A DNA stretch of 64,000 nt from Fidelibacterota bacterium. Its GTDB lineage: Bacteria; Pseudomonadota; Alphaproteobacteria; Rhodospirillales; Rhodospirillaceae. The position numbers and the translations under genes are program-made. The stretch lies in the NCBI GenBank assembly GCA_947475895.1, contig CANJMF010000001.1, positions 248,001 to 312,000 on the forward strand, read 5' to 3'. Below, piece by piece: positions 38,207 through 46,784 of the stretch. Positions within the stretch are counted from its first letter, which is position 1. The number at the start of each line of letters is the position of its first letter. The notes beneath the pieces were generated by a model. It saw only the letters and a list, made by a program, of their open reading frames with translations. It was not told the origin of the DNA and did no database searches.

Positions 38207-38862
38207 CACGGCGACCACGACAGAAAATTAGAGATCAGCTGCAAGCCGAGGCCCTGACTTTTCTCCGGATGGAACTGCGTGCCAACCATATTCTCGCGAC
38301 CGACAGCCGCCGTGATCGTTTGGCCGTAGGTGACTGTCGCCAGGCGGTGCGCCGCGTTCGCGCACTCCAGATGATAGCTGTGCACAAAGTAAACGTGGCT
38401 GTCCGTGGCGAAGCCTTTGAAAATCGGATGCGCGGCTCCACTAAAAGAAAGCTCATTCCAACCCATGTGCGGCACGCGGAATCCGCCGCCATCGGGCGCA
38501 ACACCTTCGGGCTTCAGCTCCACGACGTTTCCCGAAATCCAGCCGAGGCCGGTGGTTTCGCCGTGTTCAAAGCCCGCGTCGGCCATCAACTGCATGCCGA
38601 CACAAATGCCGAGAAAGGGACGCTTTTGTTCAATGACGACGCGTTGCAGCGTTTCGACCATGCCGGGCACGGCATCGAGTCCGCGTCGGCAATCGGCGAA
38701 TGCGCCGACACCCGGGAGAACAATGCGATCTGCGCGCGCAACCTCGGCAGCATCAGATGTGACAATGACATTGTCTTTGCCGGCATCGCTTGCTGCGCGC
38801 GCAAATGCTTTCGCCGCTGAGCGAAGATTGCCCGAGCCGTAATCGATGATCGCAACGGTCAT
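38206..38862 (-). CDS. hisH: Imidazole glycerol phosphate synthase, glutamine amidotransferase subunit
   Basis: HisH supplies ammonia from glutamine to HisF. The class I amidotransferase triad is visible: Cys87 in GICVGMQLM, with His and Glu in TQFHPEKSQ. The N-terminus is [13 protein letters not shown]. Its 218 residues are the usual size. It sits six bases after hisB and one base into hisA. Confidence 0.97.
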   Translation of the reverse strand: MTVAIIDYGSGNLRSAAKAFARAASDAGKDNVIVTSDAAEVARADRIVLPGVGAFADCRRGLDAVPGMVETLQRVVIEQKRPFLGICVGMQLMADAGFEHGETTGLGWISGNVVELKPEGVAPDGGGFRVPHMGWNELSFSGAAHPIFKGFATDSHVYFVHSYHLECANAAHRLATVTYGQTITAAVGRENMVGTQFHPEKSQGLGLQLISNFLSWSP

Positions 38863-38868
38863 AACTGA

Positions 38869-39468
38869 TTACAAACTGCCGCCGAGAACGCCCTTGGTGG
38901 ACGGAACCGCATCGCTCTTGCGCGGATCGATTTCCGCAGCCTGACGCAACGCGCGCGCCAAACCTTTATAGCAAGACTCGACGATGTGGTGATTGTTCTC
39001 GCCGTACTTGTTCCAAACGTGGAGTGTCGCTCCGGCGGCTTGCGCAAATGCCTGGAACCACTCCTTGAAAAGTTCGGTGTCCATTTCGCCGAGCTTCGGC
39101 TTCGTGAACGCCACTTTCCAGATCAGATAAGGGCGGTTGGAAAGATCGATCGCAACCTCGGTGAGGGTTTCGTCCATGGGAATCGTGGCCGCGCCATAGC
39201 GCGTGATTCCCTTACGCTCGCCGAGCGCCTTCGCGACGGCTTCACCGATGCAAATCGCGACGTCTTCCGTCGTGTGGTGAAAATCGATGTGGATGTCGCC
39301 TTTGGCCTCGACGGTCAGGTCGATGAGGCTGTGGCGGGTCAACTGTTCAAGCATATGGTCGAGGAAGCCGATGCCCGTGGACACCGCATATTGGCCGGTG
39401 CCGTCCAGGTTCACGGTTGCCTTAATTTGGGTCTCTTTGGTCTTTCTTTCGACGCTCGCTTGACGCAT
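38869..39468 (-). CDS. hisB: Imidazoleglycerol-phosphate dehydratase
   Basis: This is the monofunctional dehydratase without the phosphatase domain fused in enterobacteria. The 199 residues have [34 protein letters not shown] and [18 protein letters not shown], with the paired histidine Mn2+-binding motifs. It is the first gene of the reverse hisB-H-A-F-E-HIT operon. A promoter-like pair lies 37-66 bases upstream. Confidence 0.97.
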   Translation of the reverse strand: MRQASVERKTKETQIKATVNLDGTGQYAVSTGIGFLDHMLEQLTRHSLIDLTVEAKGDIHIDFHHTTEDVAICIGEAVAKALGERKGITRYGAATIPMDETLTEVAIDLSNRPYLIWKVAFTKPKLGEMDTELFKEWFQAFAQAAGATLHVWNKYGENNHHIVESCYKGLARALRQAAEIDPRKSDAVPSTKGVLGGSL

Positions 39469-39504
39469 GTCTGAACTTTCGACAGGGCTGGCTTTTGTTC
39501 GCCT

Positions 39505-39534
39505 TATCTAGCAGGCACTTAGCCCAGGAGCCAA
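39505..39534 (-). promoter_or_regulatory. Candidate promoter of the his operon
   Basis: On the reverse strand TTGGCT (39534-39529) and TAGATA (39510-39505) are separated by 18 bases, with a predicted start near 39498 and a 5' leader of about 30 bases before hisB. No leader peptide with histidine codons is visible. Confidence 0.4.
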
Positions 39535-39718
39535 CTGCGGTTGTGGTTGTAGATTGCCCTGACTACCATGTCGTGCTTGTTTTCCGAAGTCTCTGTCCCC
39601 ATCTTTAGGGACAAGATAGCCCATTTAGATTGTTATCGAGGCTTGGAAACAATTCTGAATGTTAGTCGTTTAATTACAACAACACAGCAAATTGGGTAAC
39701 GGAGTGACAGTCGTATCA

Positions 39719-40174
39719 ATGAAATCCCGTGGAAGAGGGCGGCAGCCCGGCACCCGGGGAGGCGGCCCAGATCCGATCGATATTCACGTCGGAAAGCGCG
39801 TGAAGTTGCGTCGGACCTTGTTGCACATCAGCCAGGAACAGTTGGCAGGTGATATTGGCGTCACCTTTCAGCAAGTGCAGAAATACGAGAGTGGGCATAA
39901 CCGCGTCAGCGCGAGCCGCTTGTTCGATATCTCGCGCGTTTTAAATTGCCCAATCTCTTACTTCTTTGAAGATATCGGTCCGGAAACAACCGGCGACCGC
40001 ACAACGCCAACGTCGCGCAGCGGCGAACAGTTGGCGGAGGAAGTGGCCGACGGTGCCGATCCGATGCAGCGCACGGAAACTTTGGAGTTGGTACGAGCCT
40101 ACTGGCGCCTGCATAACTCCGACTTGCGCCGCAACGTCCTTGAGCTGCTCGCGAATATTTCCAAACGCGAATAG
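39719..40174 (+). CDS. XRE-family transcriptional regulator (PraR-like), second copy
   Basis: This is a paralogue of the regulator at 5035, with the same helix-turn-helix (IHVGKRVKLRRTLLHISQE, FQQVQKYESG) and the same C-terminal TLELVRAYWRLHNSDLRRN. The linker between them differs and includes DRTTPTSRSGEQLAEEVAD. The ATG at 39719 gives 151 residues. Upstream TTG (39692) and GTG (39704) starts in the same frame cannot be excluded. The upstream region has a GTCCC/GGGAC hairpin (39594-39612) that could be a control site for this gene or the divergent his operon. Confidence 0.86.
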   Translation: MKSRGRGRQPGTRGGGPDPIDIHVGKRVKLRRTLLHISQEQLAGDIGVTFQQVQKYESGHNRVSASRLFDISRVLNCPISYFFEDIGPETTGDRTTPTSRSGEQLAEEVADGADPMQRTETLELVRAYWRLHNSDLRRNVLELLANISKRE

Positions 40175-40219
40175 CATCGATCGAACTCCATAGCGCGGAG
40201 CGGCTTAAATGCCGCCGCG

Positions 40220-40912
40220 CTATGGGTTCAAACGATATCCGCCAGCTTCTGTAATGAGGATTGCCGCCTGCGACGAGTCGGGCTCGATCTTCTGGCGTAG
40301 GCGGTAGATGTGGGTTTCCAACGTATGCGTGGTCACGGCCGCGCTATAGCCCCACACTTCACCCAACAGGGTGTCGCGCGAAACCGTCTTATTCCCCACG
40401 CGATACAAATATTTGAGAATCGCGGTTTCTTTTTCCGTGAGGCGGATTTTTTTCTGCCCCTCGGCATACACCAGTACTTTTGCCGCAGGATGAAATTTAT
40501 ACGGCCCTACGACAAAAATCGCGTCGTCTGATTGATCGTGCTGGCGCAGGTGCGCCTTTACGCGGGCGAGCAAAACCGCCATTCGAAACGGCTTCGTCAC
40601 ATAATCGTTCGCGCCGGCATTGAGGCCCGTGATGGTGTCGTCGTCGGAATCCGCCGCCGTCAGCATGATGATGGGTGATCGCACGCCCGCCGCACGCAAG
40701 GCTTGGCATACGTCCCGGCCATCCATATCCGGCAGACCGATGTCGAGGAGGATGATGTCAAAGACGTTTGCTTTAGCGGTTTCGACACCCGTTTTGCCGT
40801 CGGCAGCCTCGGCGATCGTCGCGAATTCGCCATAGGCCAAAAGCTGCTCTTTCAAGGCCTGGCGCAAAAGCGCGTCGTCTTCGACAATTAACAGGGTTCG
40901 CGTCGCAGACAC
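40220..40912 (-). CDS. OmpR-family response regulator
   Basis: A 230-residue two-component regulator. The receiver domain has the acidic pocket in LLIVEDDA (residues 11-13), the phospho-acceptor Asp57 in ILLDIGLPDMDG and Lys107 in DYVTKPF. The C-terminal winged helix follows (LTEKETAILKYLYR and VTTHTLETHIYRLRQKIE). No histidine kinase gene is adjacent, so it is an orphan whose partner is elsewhere. It is divergent from ribA across 148 bases. Confidence 0.93.
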   Translation of the reverse strand: MSATRTLLIVEDDALLRQALKEQLLAYGEFATIAEAADGKTGVETAKANVFDIILLDIGLPDMDGRDVCQALRAAGVRSPIIMLTAADSDDDTITGLNAGANDYVTKPFRMAVLLARVKAHLRQHDQSDDAIFVVGPYKFHPAAKVLVYAEGQKKIRLTEKETAILKYLYRVGNKTVSRDTLLGEVWGYSAAVTTHTLETHIYRLRQKIEPDSSQAAILITEAGGYRLNP

Positions 40913-41060
40913 TCTACGGCTCCGGTCTGTATGCTACTGAAAACACAGGCAGAAATAGGCGTAGCACGAAATGCTGGCCCGGGAAACCGGGGCCGAGGGC
41001 ACGTCGCTTGCGAATTTGGAATCGCGACTCTCCCGTCGCGAGAGCTATATATGCGTCACC

Positions 41061-42197
41061 ATGCAACATGCAAGAACGCCTCCATTGCAGACCCAGGCCG
41101 AACCCGCTGTAGACGGCCTTGAATCCGTTGACCGTGCGCTGGCCGAATTGCGGCGCGGCGGATCGGTGGTTATCCATAACGACGCGGCGAGCCAGCCTAT
41201 TTTGATATGCGCGGCGGAAATGATCGACCAATGGCCGCCCCCGTTTTTCGAGGCGGCCGCCGAAGCGCCATCGTTGATCGTGACCGGACGCCGTGCAGCG
41301 ATTCTAGGGCTGACCCAGCCAGGCGCACGCGCTGTTCAGCTTCATGTGACGCAACCTTTGGACCTCGCGCGCGTCCGCGCTTTGATCGACCCCCAAGCCG
41401 AAAGCCTGCCGCCGTCCGGCGTGACGGCCATAGCCGTCGCTGCGCACGAGCCCGCCGATGCCGCGATCATGCTGGCAAAGCTTGCCCGCCTTTTGCCCGC
41501 GGTTATCGTAGCCCCCATCGAGCGCGGTCATGCTGCAGCATGGGCTGCAGCAAAAAATAGGCTGACGGTCAGCGTAACGGCCATCGAACGCTACGACTGC
41601 GACTTCGCCAATACCCTTAGCCCCATCAGCGAAGCCGTCGTTCCACTCGTCGACAGCGCGGAAACACGGCTCATTTCCTTTCGCCCAAAAGATGGCGGAG
41701 CAGAGCACCTGGCCATCGTCATTGGAAAGCCCGATGTATCGAAACCCGTGTTGTGCCGCTTGCACTCGGAATGCCTAACCGGCGATTTGCTGGGCTCGTT
41801 GCGGTGTGATTGCGGCGACCAGTTGCGCGGTGGGATCGCGGCCATCGCGCGTGAAGGCTCGGGCGTGCTGCTTTATCTCGCACAGGAGGGGCGCGGCATT
41901 GGCCTCGTCAACAAGCTGCGCGCCTATGCTTTGCAAGATCAGGGCTTTGATACCGTTGATGCCAACGAACAACTGGGCTTCGATGACGACGAGCGGGTCT
42001 ATCTGCCGGCAGTGCGCATGCTGCGGTGTTTGGATATCAGCCGCGTTCGGTTGCTGACCAACAATCCTGCCAAAGTCGGCGCGCTGGCCCGTCACGGCAT
42101 TGAGGTCACCGAACGAGTGCCCCATGCTTTTCCGTCCAACGCGCACAACGCCGCCTATCTGCAAACCAAAGCCAAGCGCTCGGGTCACTTGCTCTAA
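41061..42197 (+). CDS. ribA: GTP cyclohydrolase II with RibB-like N-terminal region
   Basis: GTP cyclohydrolase II opens the riboflavin pathway. The C-terminal domain (about 190-378) has the zinc cysteines in LHSECLTGDLLGSLRCDCGDQ, then LYLAQEGRGIGL, DANEQLGF and LLTNNPAKVGAL. The first 180 residues look like a worn DHBP synthase domain (LRRGGSVVIHNDAA), but the acidic metal ligands of an active RibB are not evident. The ATG at 41061 gives 378 residues; a longer frame from 40971 is unlikely. Two GANTC sites (GAATC and GACTC, about 41019-41030) and a TCGCGA inverted repeat precede it. Confidence 0.9.
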   Translation: MQHARTPPLQTQAEPAVDGLESVDRALAELRRGGSVVIHNDAASQPILICAAEMIDQWPPPFFEAAAEAPSLIVTGRRAAILGLTQPGARAVQLHVTQPLDLARVRALIDPQAESLPPSGVTAIAVAAHEPADAAIMLAKLARLLPAVIVAPIERGHAAAWAAAKNRLTVSVTAIERYDCDFANTLSPISEAVVPLVDSAETRLISFRPKDGGAEHLAIVIGKPDVSKPVLCRLHSECLTGDLLGSLRCDCGDQLRGGIAAIAREGSGVLLYLAQEGRGIGLVNKLRAYALQDQGFDTVDANEQLGFDDDERVYLPAVRMLRCLDISRVRLLTNNPAKVGALARHGIEVTERVPHAFPSNAHNAAYLQTKAKRSGHLL

Positions 42198-42314
42198 TCT
42201 GCCGCTTTGATCGGCAAAGCTTGCCTGTTTGACGGCTTAAACCGCCGCTCCGGGCTCATAACTATCTGATATTTCTACATTTTATTATGGCACTCTTCTT
42301 GCGAGGAGAGGGCC

Positions 42315-42887
42315 ATGGATCTCAACCCGCTCGCCGCCACCGCTTCCCGTCCCGTCCTGCCCTCAATCCCGGCAGGCGCTGGCGTTGGCGACGGCGGGTT
42401 CCAGGACATGCTTGCGGGCGAACTCGCCCGCCAAAAGGCTGCGGCGACCGTAAACGGACGCGTTCCCAGCGCCCAGGAAGCTCAAATCACCGCCGCGCAA
42501 ATCGCAGCGCAGGCGAACGTGCTTGGCCCGCTGAAGCGTGATCCGATTATTCCAGGAGCCGGCATGAACACGCAGCCGGTCGCGCCGGTGCAACCGGTGC
42601 CTGGGAAATTCTTCCCGCTGCATCACACGCCCGTCGTGCCTCAGGGGCAGACGGTGCCTTCGCGCGCCGTGGCCCCCACGACCGTCGAGAAATTGCGCGC
42701 CACCAGCAAATATGGGCCCGGTCCTGTTACGACCAACGGGAATGCCGCACAGCGCTTCACGGTTCCGCAAGCGCCCGCAACCGAGACAGCAACAGCCTCG
42801 TCGCAGGTCACCTCGCCCTGGTTCAACCAGGCGATGCAAAATCTTGATAAGTACGATGCGATGAAGTCGCAGAGTGCTGAAAAATAA
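42315..42887 (+). CDS. Hypothetical proline/alanine-rich protein
   Basis: A 190-residue protein I do not recognise. It has no signal peptide or membrane segment. Residues 28-65 are likely helical (FQDMLAGELARQKAAATV, AQITAAQIAAQANVLG); the remainder is rich in Pro, Thr, Gln and Ala and probably disordered, with a short C-terminal helix (FNQAMQNLDKYDAMK). The layout of a small helical N-terminus plus disordered tail is seen in some flagellar accessory proteins, but that is only a suggestion. GAGGAG precedes the ATG. A sigma-54-like TGGCAC-N5-TTGC lies just upstream (42288-42302). Confidence 0.6.
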   Translation: MDLNPLAATASRPVLPSIPAGAGVGDGGFQDMLAGELARQKAAATVNGRVPSAQEAQITAAQIAAQANVLGPLKRDPIIPGAGMNTQPVAPVQPVPGKFFPLHHTPVVPQGQTVPSRAVAPTTVEKLRATSKYGPGPVTTNGNAAQRFTVPQAPATETATASSQVTSPWFNQAMQNLDKYDAMKSQSAEK

Positions 42888-42907
42888 ATTCGCGCTAAAC
42901 TGACGGC

Positions 42908-43447
42908 GTGAATCAAAAACCCATCGATATTGTCGTGATCCCAGATGCCACGCATCCACAGCGTGGACAGCTGCATTGCGGCGGTCATGTCTTTGCCTGC
43001 GTATTGGGGCGCAACGGTGTGAGCCCTTCAAAGCGCGAAGGCGACGGGGCAACCCCCACTGGGAAATTCCCGCTTCTGCGAGTCTTTTATCGCGAGGATC
43101 GTGTCGCGACACCTTTGACGGCGTTACCGACAACACCCATTGCCCAAGACGATGGCTGGTGTGATGCGCCGGAAGATCCCGACTACAATCACCTTGTGAA
43201 AATGCCGTACGCGGCGTCGGCCGAGAACATGTGGCGCGACGATGCGCTGTATGACGTGGTCGCGGTCATCGGCCACAATGACCATCCGGTGATCGATGGC
43301 GCCGGAAGCGCCATTTTCTTACATGTCGCGCCGCCGGATGGGGAACCTACGGCCGGGTGCGTTGCCCTGGATTTTGTGAATCTCTTAAGCGTGCTGCGGC
43401 TGATGACGCCCAGCAGCGTGATCGACATTCACGAGCCGCAGCGTTAA
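42908..43447 (+). CDS. L,D-transpeptidase family (YkuD domain) protein
   Basis: This 179-residue protein belongs to the compact YkuD type. It has VLGRNGVSPSKREGDGATPTGKFPL at the start of the domain and the catalytic end IFLHVAPPDGEPTAGCVAL (His139, Cys151). YkuD enzymes form 3-3 crosslinks in peptidoglycan or attach proteins to it. No signal peptide is visible, which is common in this subgroup (YcbB-independent, YkuD-only proteins). The start is a GTG. It is convergent with the yggS gene, overlapping it by four bases. Confidence 0.86.
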   Translation: MNQKPIDIVVIPDATHPQRGQLHCGGHVFACVLGRNGVSPSKREGDGATPTGKFPLLRVFYREDRVATPLTALPTTPIAQDDGWCDAPEDPDYNHLVKMPYAASAENMWRDDALYDVVAVIGHNDHPVIDGAGSAIFLHVAPPDGEPTAGCVALDFVNLLSVLRLMTPSSVIDIHEPQR

Positions 43448-44127
43448 CCGCGCGCGCCAAAGATCGCGCTGCCGACGCGCACATGAGTGGCACCGAACGT
43501 GACGGCCATCTCAAAATCATCGCTCATACCCATGCTGAGCTGCGCAAGGCCGCTACGCTTTGCCAACTCGCGCAAAAACGCAAAGTGCAGCGCGGGTTCG
43601 TCATCGACCGGCGGAATGCACATCAGTCCTTGAAGATTAAGATTCCAGGTTTCACGGCACGCGCGCACGAATGCATCGACCTCGGCCGGATCGAGGCCGG
43701 CCTTTTGCGATTCACGGCCCGTGTTGACCTGCGCGAAGCAGGGCAGGTGCCGATCTTGAGATTGCATTTCCGCAGCGAGTTTTTCCGCAAGCTTCGGGCG
43801 GTCGAGCGTATGAATGACATCGAACAACGCCACAGCTTCCCGCACCTTATTGGTCTGGAGCGGTCCAATCAGATGAAGGTGAATGTCGGGTGTTTGCGCT
43901 TTCAGCGCGGGCCATTTTTCCATGGCTTCTTGAACGCGATTTTCACCGAAGTGGCGGTGGCCTGCCGTGATCACTGGCAGAATCTGTTCAGCCGTATGCG
44001 TCTTCGTAACGGCGACGATCGTCACGTCCACAGCCTGTCGACCGGCGTTTCGCGCAGCTTCGGCAACACGCGCTTCGATATCGGACAGAGCTGCCACAGG
44101 CTCGAGTATTGGCGAAGAAGTACGCAA
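43444..44127 (-). CDS. yggS: YggS-family PLP-binding protein
   Basis: YggS/PLPBP proteins bind pyridoxal phosphate and keep B6 and amino-acid pools balanced, with no known catalytic turnover. The 227 residues show the PLP lysine in IVAVTKTHTAEQI (Lys42), HFGENRVQEAMEKW, HLIGPLQTNK and the C-terminal LSMGMSDDFEMAV and THVRVGSAIFG. It is convergent with the YkuD gene and divergent from the ThiE-like gene 29 bases away. Confidence 0.94.
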   Translation of the reverse strand: MRTSSPILEPVAALSDIEARVAEAARNAGRQAVDVTIVAVTKTHTAEQILPVITAGHRHFGENRVQEAMEKWPALKAQTPDIHLHLIGPLQTNKVREAVALFDVIHTLDRPKLAEKLAAEMQSQDRHLPCFAQVNTGRESQKAGLDPAEVDAFVRACRETWNLNLQGLMCIPPVDDEPALHFAFLRELAKRSGLAQLSMGMSDDFEMAVTFGATHVRVGSAIFGARG

Positions 44128-44155
44128 TTCAAATCCAGACGGCTAAGATGACAAG

Positions 44156-44764
44156 ATGTGGACGCTAGCAAACACTGCTCATAAGCTCAAACGGCGCGGT
44201 CGAACAGCTGAGGTTCCGACGTTTTGGCTGCTGACGGACGCAGAGCGGATACCCGATCCAGTCGCGCACGTTGCGAAGTTGCCGCGCGGAAGCGCTGTAA
44301 TCTTACGTCACTATGGTAATGCGCAAAGAACGGCTCTTGCGGCGCAGCTTGCTCATGTTTGTCGTACCCGCGGCCTCATTCTTCTCGTTGCGGGGGATTG
44401 GCGACTAGCGGCCGCGGTCCGCGCCGACGGGCTTCATTTGCCGGAATATATGGCGCGCATAGGGCTGCCGCCGGGTGCGCGTTTATGGCGGCGCGCAGGC
44501 CAACGACTTTTGACCGTCGCGGCCCATAGCACGCGAGGTTTGCAGCAAGCACAGAGGCTGAACGCCTCAACCGCGTTGCTAGCGCCCGTGTTTCCCACAC
44601 TTAGTCATCCGAATGACGCTACGCTGGGCGCGCGGCGCTTCGGGGTATTGACCCGCGCGGCCCACGTGCCGGTGATTGCGCTTGGTGGCATAAATGAAAA
44701 AACCATCGCGGCACTCATGAGCAGCGGGTGCGTCGGTATTGCCGGAGTTGGATTTGCTGGTTAG
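44156..44764 (+). CDS. Divergent thiamine phosphate synthase/TenI-like protein
   Basis: A 202-residue TIM-barrel protein of the ThiE/TenI superfamily. It has TFWLLTDAERIPDP, then DGLHLPE where ThiE has a GQxD metal-binding motif, then LLAPVFPTLSHP and VIALGGINEKTIAAL with the terminal phosphate loop. The lost GQxD motif argues against ordinary ThiE activity and for a TenI-like aminopyrimidine or related role. No other thi genes are near. The stop is adjacent to the convergent outer-membrane protein gene. Confidence 0.7.
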   Translation: MWTLANTAHKLKRRGRTAEVPTFWLLTDAERIPDPVAHVAKLPRGSAVILRHYGNAQRTALAAQLAHVCRTRGLILLVAGDWRLAAAVRADGLHLPEYMARIGLPPGARLWRRAGQRLLTVAAHSTRGLQQAQRLNASTALLAPVFPTLSHPNDATLGARRFGVLTRAAHVPVIALGGINEKTIAALMSSGCVGIAGVGFAG

Positions 44765-44767
44765 CGC

Positions 44768-45493
44768 TTAAAAGCGCAGTTGAATTCCGACGCGCGCGCC
44801 GGTGCCTTGCGGCGGTTGCGTTTGCACGGTCGCCGCCGGCGTCGAGAAATACAAGCCGTGGACATCGCGCACGCCGTAGAACGCATCGGCGTTCAAACGG
44901 AACCGCGCGCTGATTTGATAAATGCCACCCAGCGTCCATTGCTGGCTGTTGGGCGCTTGATCGGTCACGCCCAAGATGCTGCCGCTTTGAGAATTCATCA
45001 TCAGGCGCACGTCGAGCGCGCCCATTTCATAACCGAAACCCGCTTGCCAACCCTGGCCGCGAAACAACGGGCTGAGTTGAGGGGCATCACTCACGGCACC
45101 ACGCAGATAAAATCCGGCGTAGCCAACCGACGCGCCGAAATTCCACGCCTGTGCCGGCGCATACGCCAAAATAGCCTGACGTCCCGTGAACTCGCCGAAG
45201 AGACCAAAGCTCGCGCCGTAACCGCGCGCGACATAAGAGCTGCTGAACCCGTAAACCTGACCAGCATTTGCGATGCCCGAGCTGAGCGTCGTCGGCGCGC
45301 TCAGAGACATGGCGCCGTAAGCAGGCGTGATGTAGCCGATCGAGACCGCTTCGGTCGTGGACGTGATGGATTTGCTATCGGTCGGCGCCGGAACTTCCGC
45401 GACCTGTGTGTCCGCTGGGAAGGCCGGCGCGGCAACGCCAAGGCCCACGGCAATCGCCGCAGCAGCTAAGGAAATGAAAAATCTCGAGCACAT
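44768..45493 (-). CDS. Predicted outer-membrane beta-barrel protein
   Basis: A 241-residue protein with a signal peptide (FFISLAAAAIAVGLGVAAPAFPA) and alternating aromatic/glycine strands ending in the C-terminal phenylalanine (ARVGIQLRF), as expected for BAM-dependent barrels. About eight amphipathic strands can be counted by eye (YGFSSSYVARGYGASFGLF, GASVGYAGFYLRGAV, AGFGYEMGALDVRLMM, WTLGGIYQISARFRLNAD). No specific porin family is clear. It is read in the same direction as rimK but separated from it by 267 bases. Confidence 0.72.
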   Translation of the reverse strand: MCSRFFISLAAAAIAVGLGVAAPAFPADTQVAEVPAPTDSKSITSTTEAVSIGYITPAYGAMSLSAPTTLSSGIANAGQVYGFSSSYVARGYGASFGLFGEFTGRQAILAYAPAQAWNFGASVGYAGFYLRGAVSDAPQLSPLFRGQGWQAGFGYEMGALDVRLMMNSQSGSILGVTDQAPNSQQWTLGGIYQISARFRLNADAFYGVRDVHGLYFSTPAATVQTQPPQGTGARVGIQLRF

Positions 45494-45673
45494 AGGTGTG
45501 CGGTTCTCGTTGGTTGCCGTAACGACTAAATTGCACTCGAAACGAAGGGGGTCAACAGACTGGCAAAGGTGGGGTTAGAAATCGCAGAGGTTGTGACAAA
45601 ATATCCACAGTTTCCGGCCTTTTGACTAGCTGACTGTTGTAAAAAAGCCGAATGAACAGGCAGTAAATGATGT

Positions 45674-45738
45674 GCGCGTAACGCGCGTTTTTTATTCACG
45701 GACGTAAAACGACTCGGAGGCGGCGTAAGCCGCGCTCC
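45674..45738. terminator. Two hairpins in the gap downstream of rimK
   Basis: GCGCG (45674-45678), loop TAA, CGCGC (45682-45686) is followed by G and six Ts (45688-45693), so it reads as a weak intrinsic terminator on the + strand. GGAGGCGGC (45716-45724) pairs with GCCGCGCTCC (45729-45738, one bulge) and may serve rimK on the reverse strand. No gene on the + strand ends here. Confidence 0.45.
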
Positions 45739-45760
45739 CGCGAGACGGAAATAAAGGAAA

Positions 45761-46666
45761 TTAGCCCTCGCCGCGGGTCTTTGTCTTGTTGGGGCGCGCG
45801 TTCTTTTCCAGAAATGAGATGATCATCCCGGCGATATCGATGCCCGTCGCCGTTTCAATCCCTTCGAGACCGGGCGTGGAATTCACTTCCATCACCACCG
45901 GCCCATGATCCGAGCGCAGCAAATCGACGCCACAGACATTGAGGCCCAACGTTTTGGCCGCGCGCACGGCCGTCGAACGTTCCTCGGGCGTGACTTTTAG
46001 CGCCTGAGCTTTGCCGCCACGATGCAAATTGGATCTGAATTCACCCGGCGCACCCGTTCGCTGAATGGATGCGACGACCTTGCCGCCAATGACAAACACG
46101 CGGATGTCGGTGCCGGCGGCTTCCTTGATAAACTCCTGCACCATGATGTCAGCTTCCACACCGCCGAACGCTTCGATCATGCTTTTGGCCGACGTGCGCG
46201 TTTCGGCAAGCACCACGCCGATCCCTTGCGTGCCCTCCAGCAACTTGATCACGAGGGGCGTGCCGCCGACCATGTCGATCAAGTCGTCCGCCTGACTGGT
46301 CACATGCGCGAACGCCGTCACGGGCAGGCCGATGCCTTCTCGTGAAAGCAGCTGCAAGCTGCGAAGCTTATCGCGCGAACGTCCGATGGCGACGGATTCA
46401 TTGAGTGAATAGACGCCCATCATTTCGAACTGACGCACGATCGCAAGACCGTACGCCGTGATCGACGCCCCAATGCGGGGAATGATAGCGTCGTAGCCTT
46501 CGAGCCGCCGGCCCTTGTAGCGAACCTCGGGCCGGTGTGAGGCGATGTTCATGTAGCATTTCAGCGTATCGATGATGTCGATCTCATGCCCGCGCGCTTG
46601 CGCGGCCGCGACCAGTCGCCGATGCGAATAGAGTTCGGGATTGCGCGCGAGCATTGCCAGTTTCAT
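45761..46666 (-). CDS. rimK: RimK-family ATP-grasp ligase (S6 glutamylase)
   Basis: RimK adds glutamate residues to the C-terminus of ribosomal protein S6. The 301 residues have [39 protein letters not shown], the ATP-grasp [37 protein letters not shown] and [18 protein letters not shown]. It lies 118 bases downstream of rimB on the same strand. In pseudomonads RimK works with RimB and cyclic-di-GMP to remodel ribosomes; that an equivalent system operates here is inference. Confidence 0.94.
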   Translation of the reverse strand: MKLAMLARNPELYSHRRLVAAAQARGHEIDIIDTLKCYMNIASHRPEVRYKGRRLEGYDAIIPRIGASITAYGLAIVRQFEMMGVYSLNESVAIGRSRDKLRSLQLLSREGIGLPVTAFAHVTSQADDLIDMVGGTPLVIKLLEGTQGIGVVLAETRTSAKSMIEAFGGVEADIMVQEFIKEAAGTDIRVFVIGGKVVASIQRTGAPGEFRSNLHRGGKAQALKVTPEERSTAVRAAKTLGLNVCGVDLLRSDHGPVVMEVNSTPGLEGIETATGIDIAGMIISFLEKNARPNKTKTRGEG

Positions 46667-46784
46667 GGCGTGTCCTTTGAGGGGTACGGCACCTTAGCGA
46701 CCCGCAACAACGGCGCAAGGCGACATTTCGTTTCACGCACAATGTCATGTGGATTTAACCAACGATGCCAGAGGCTTGTAACAA

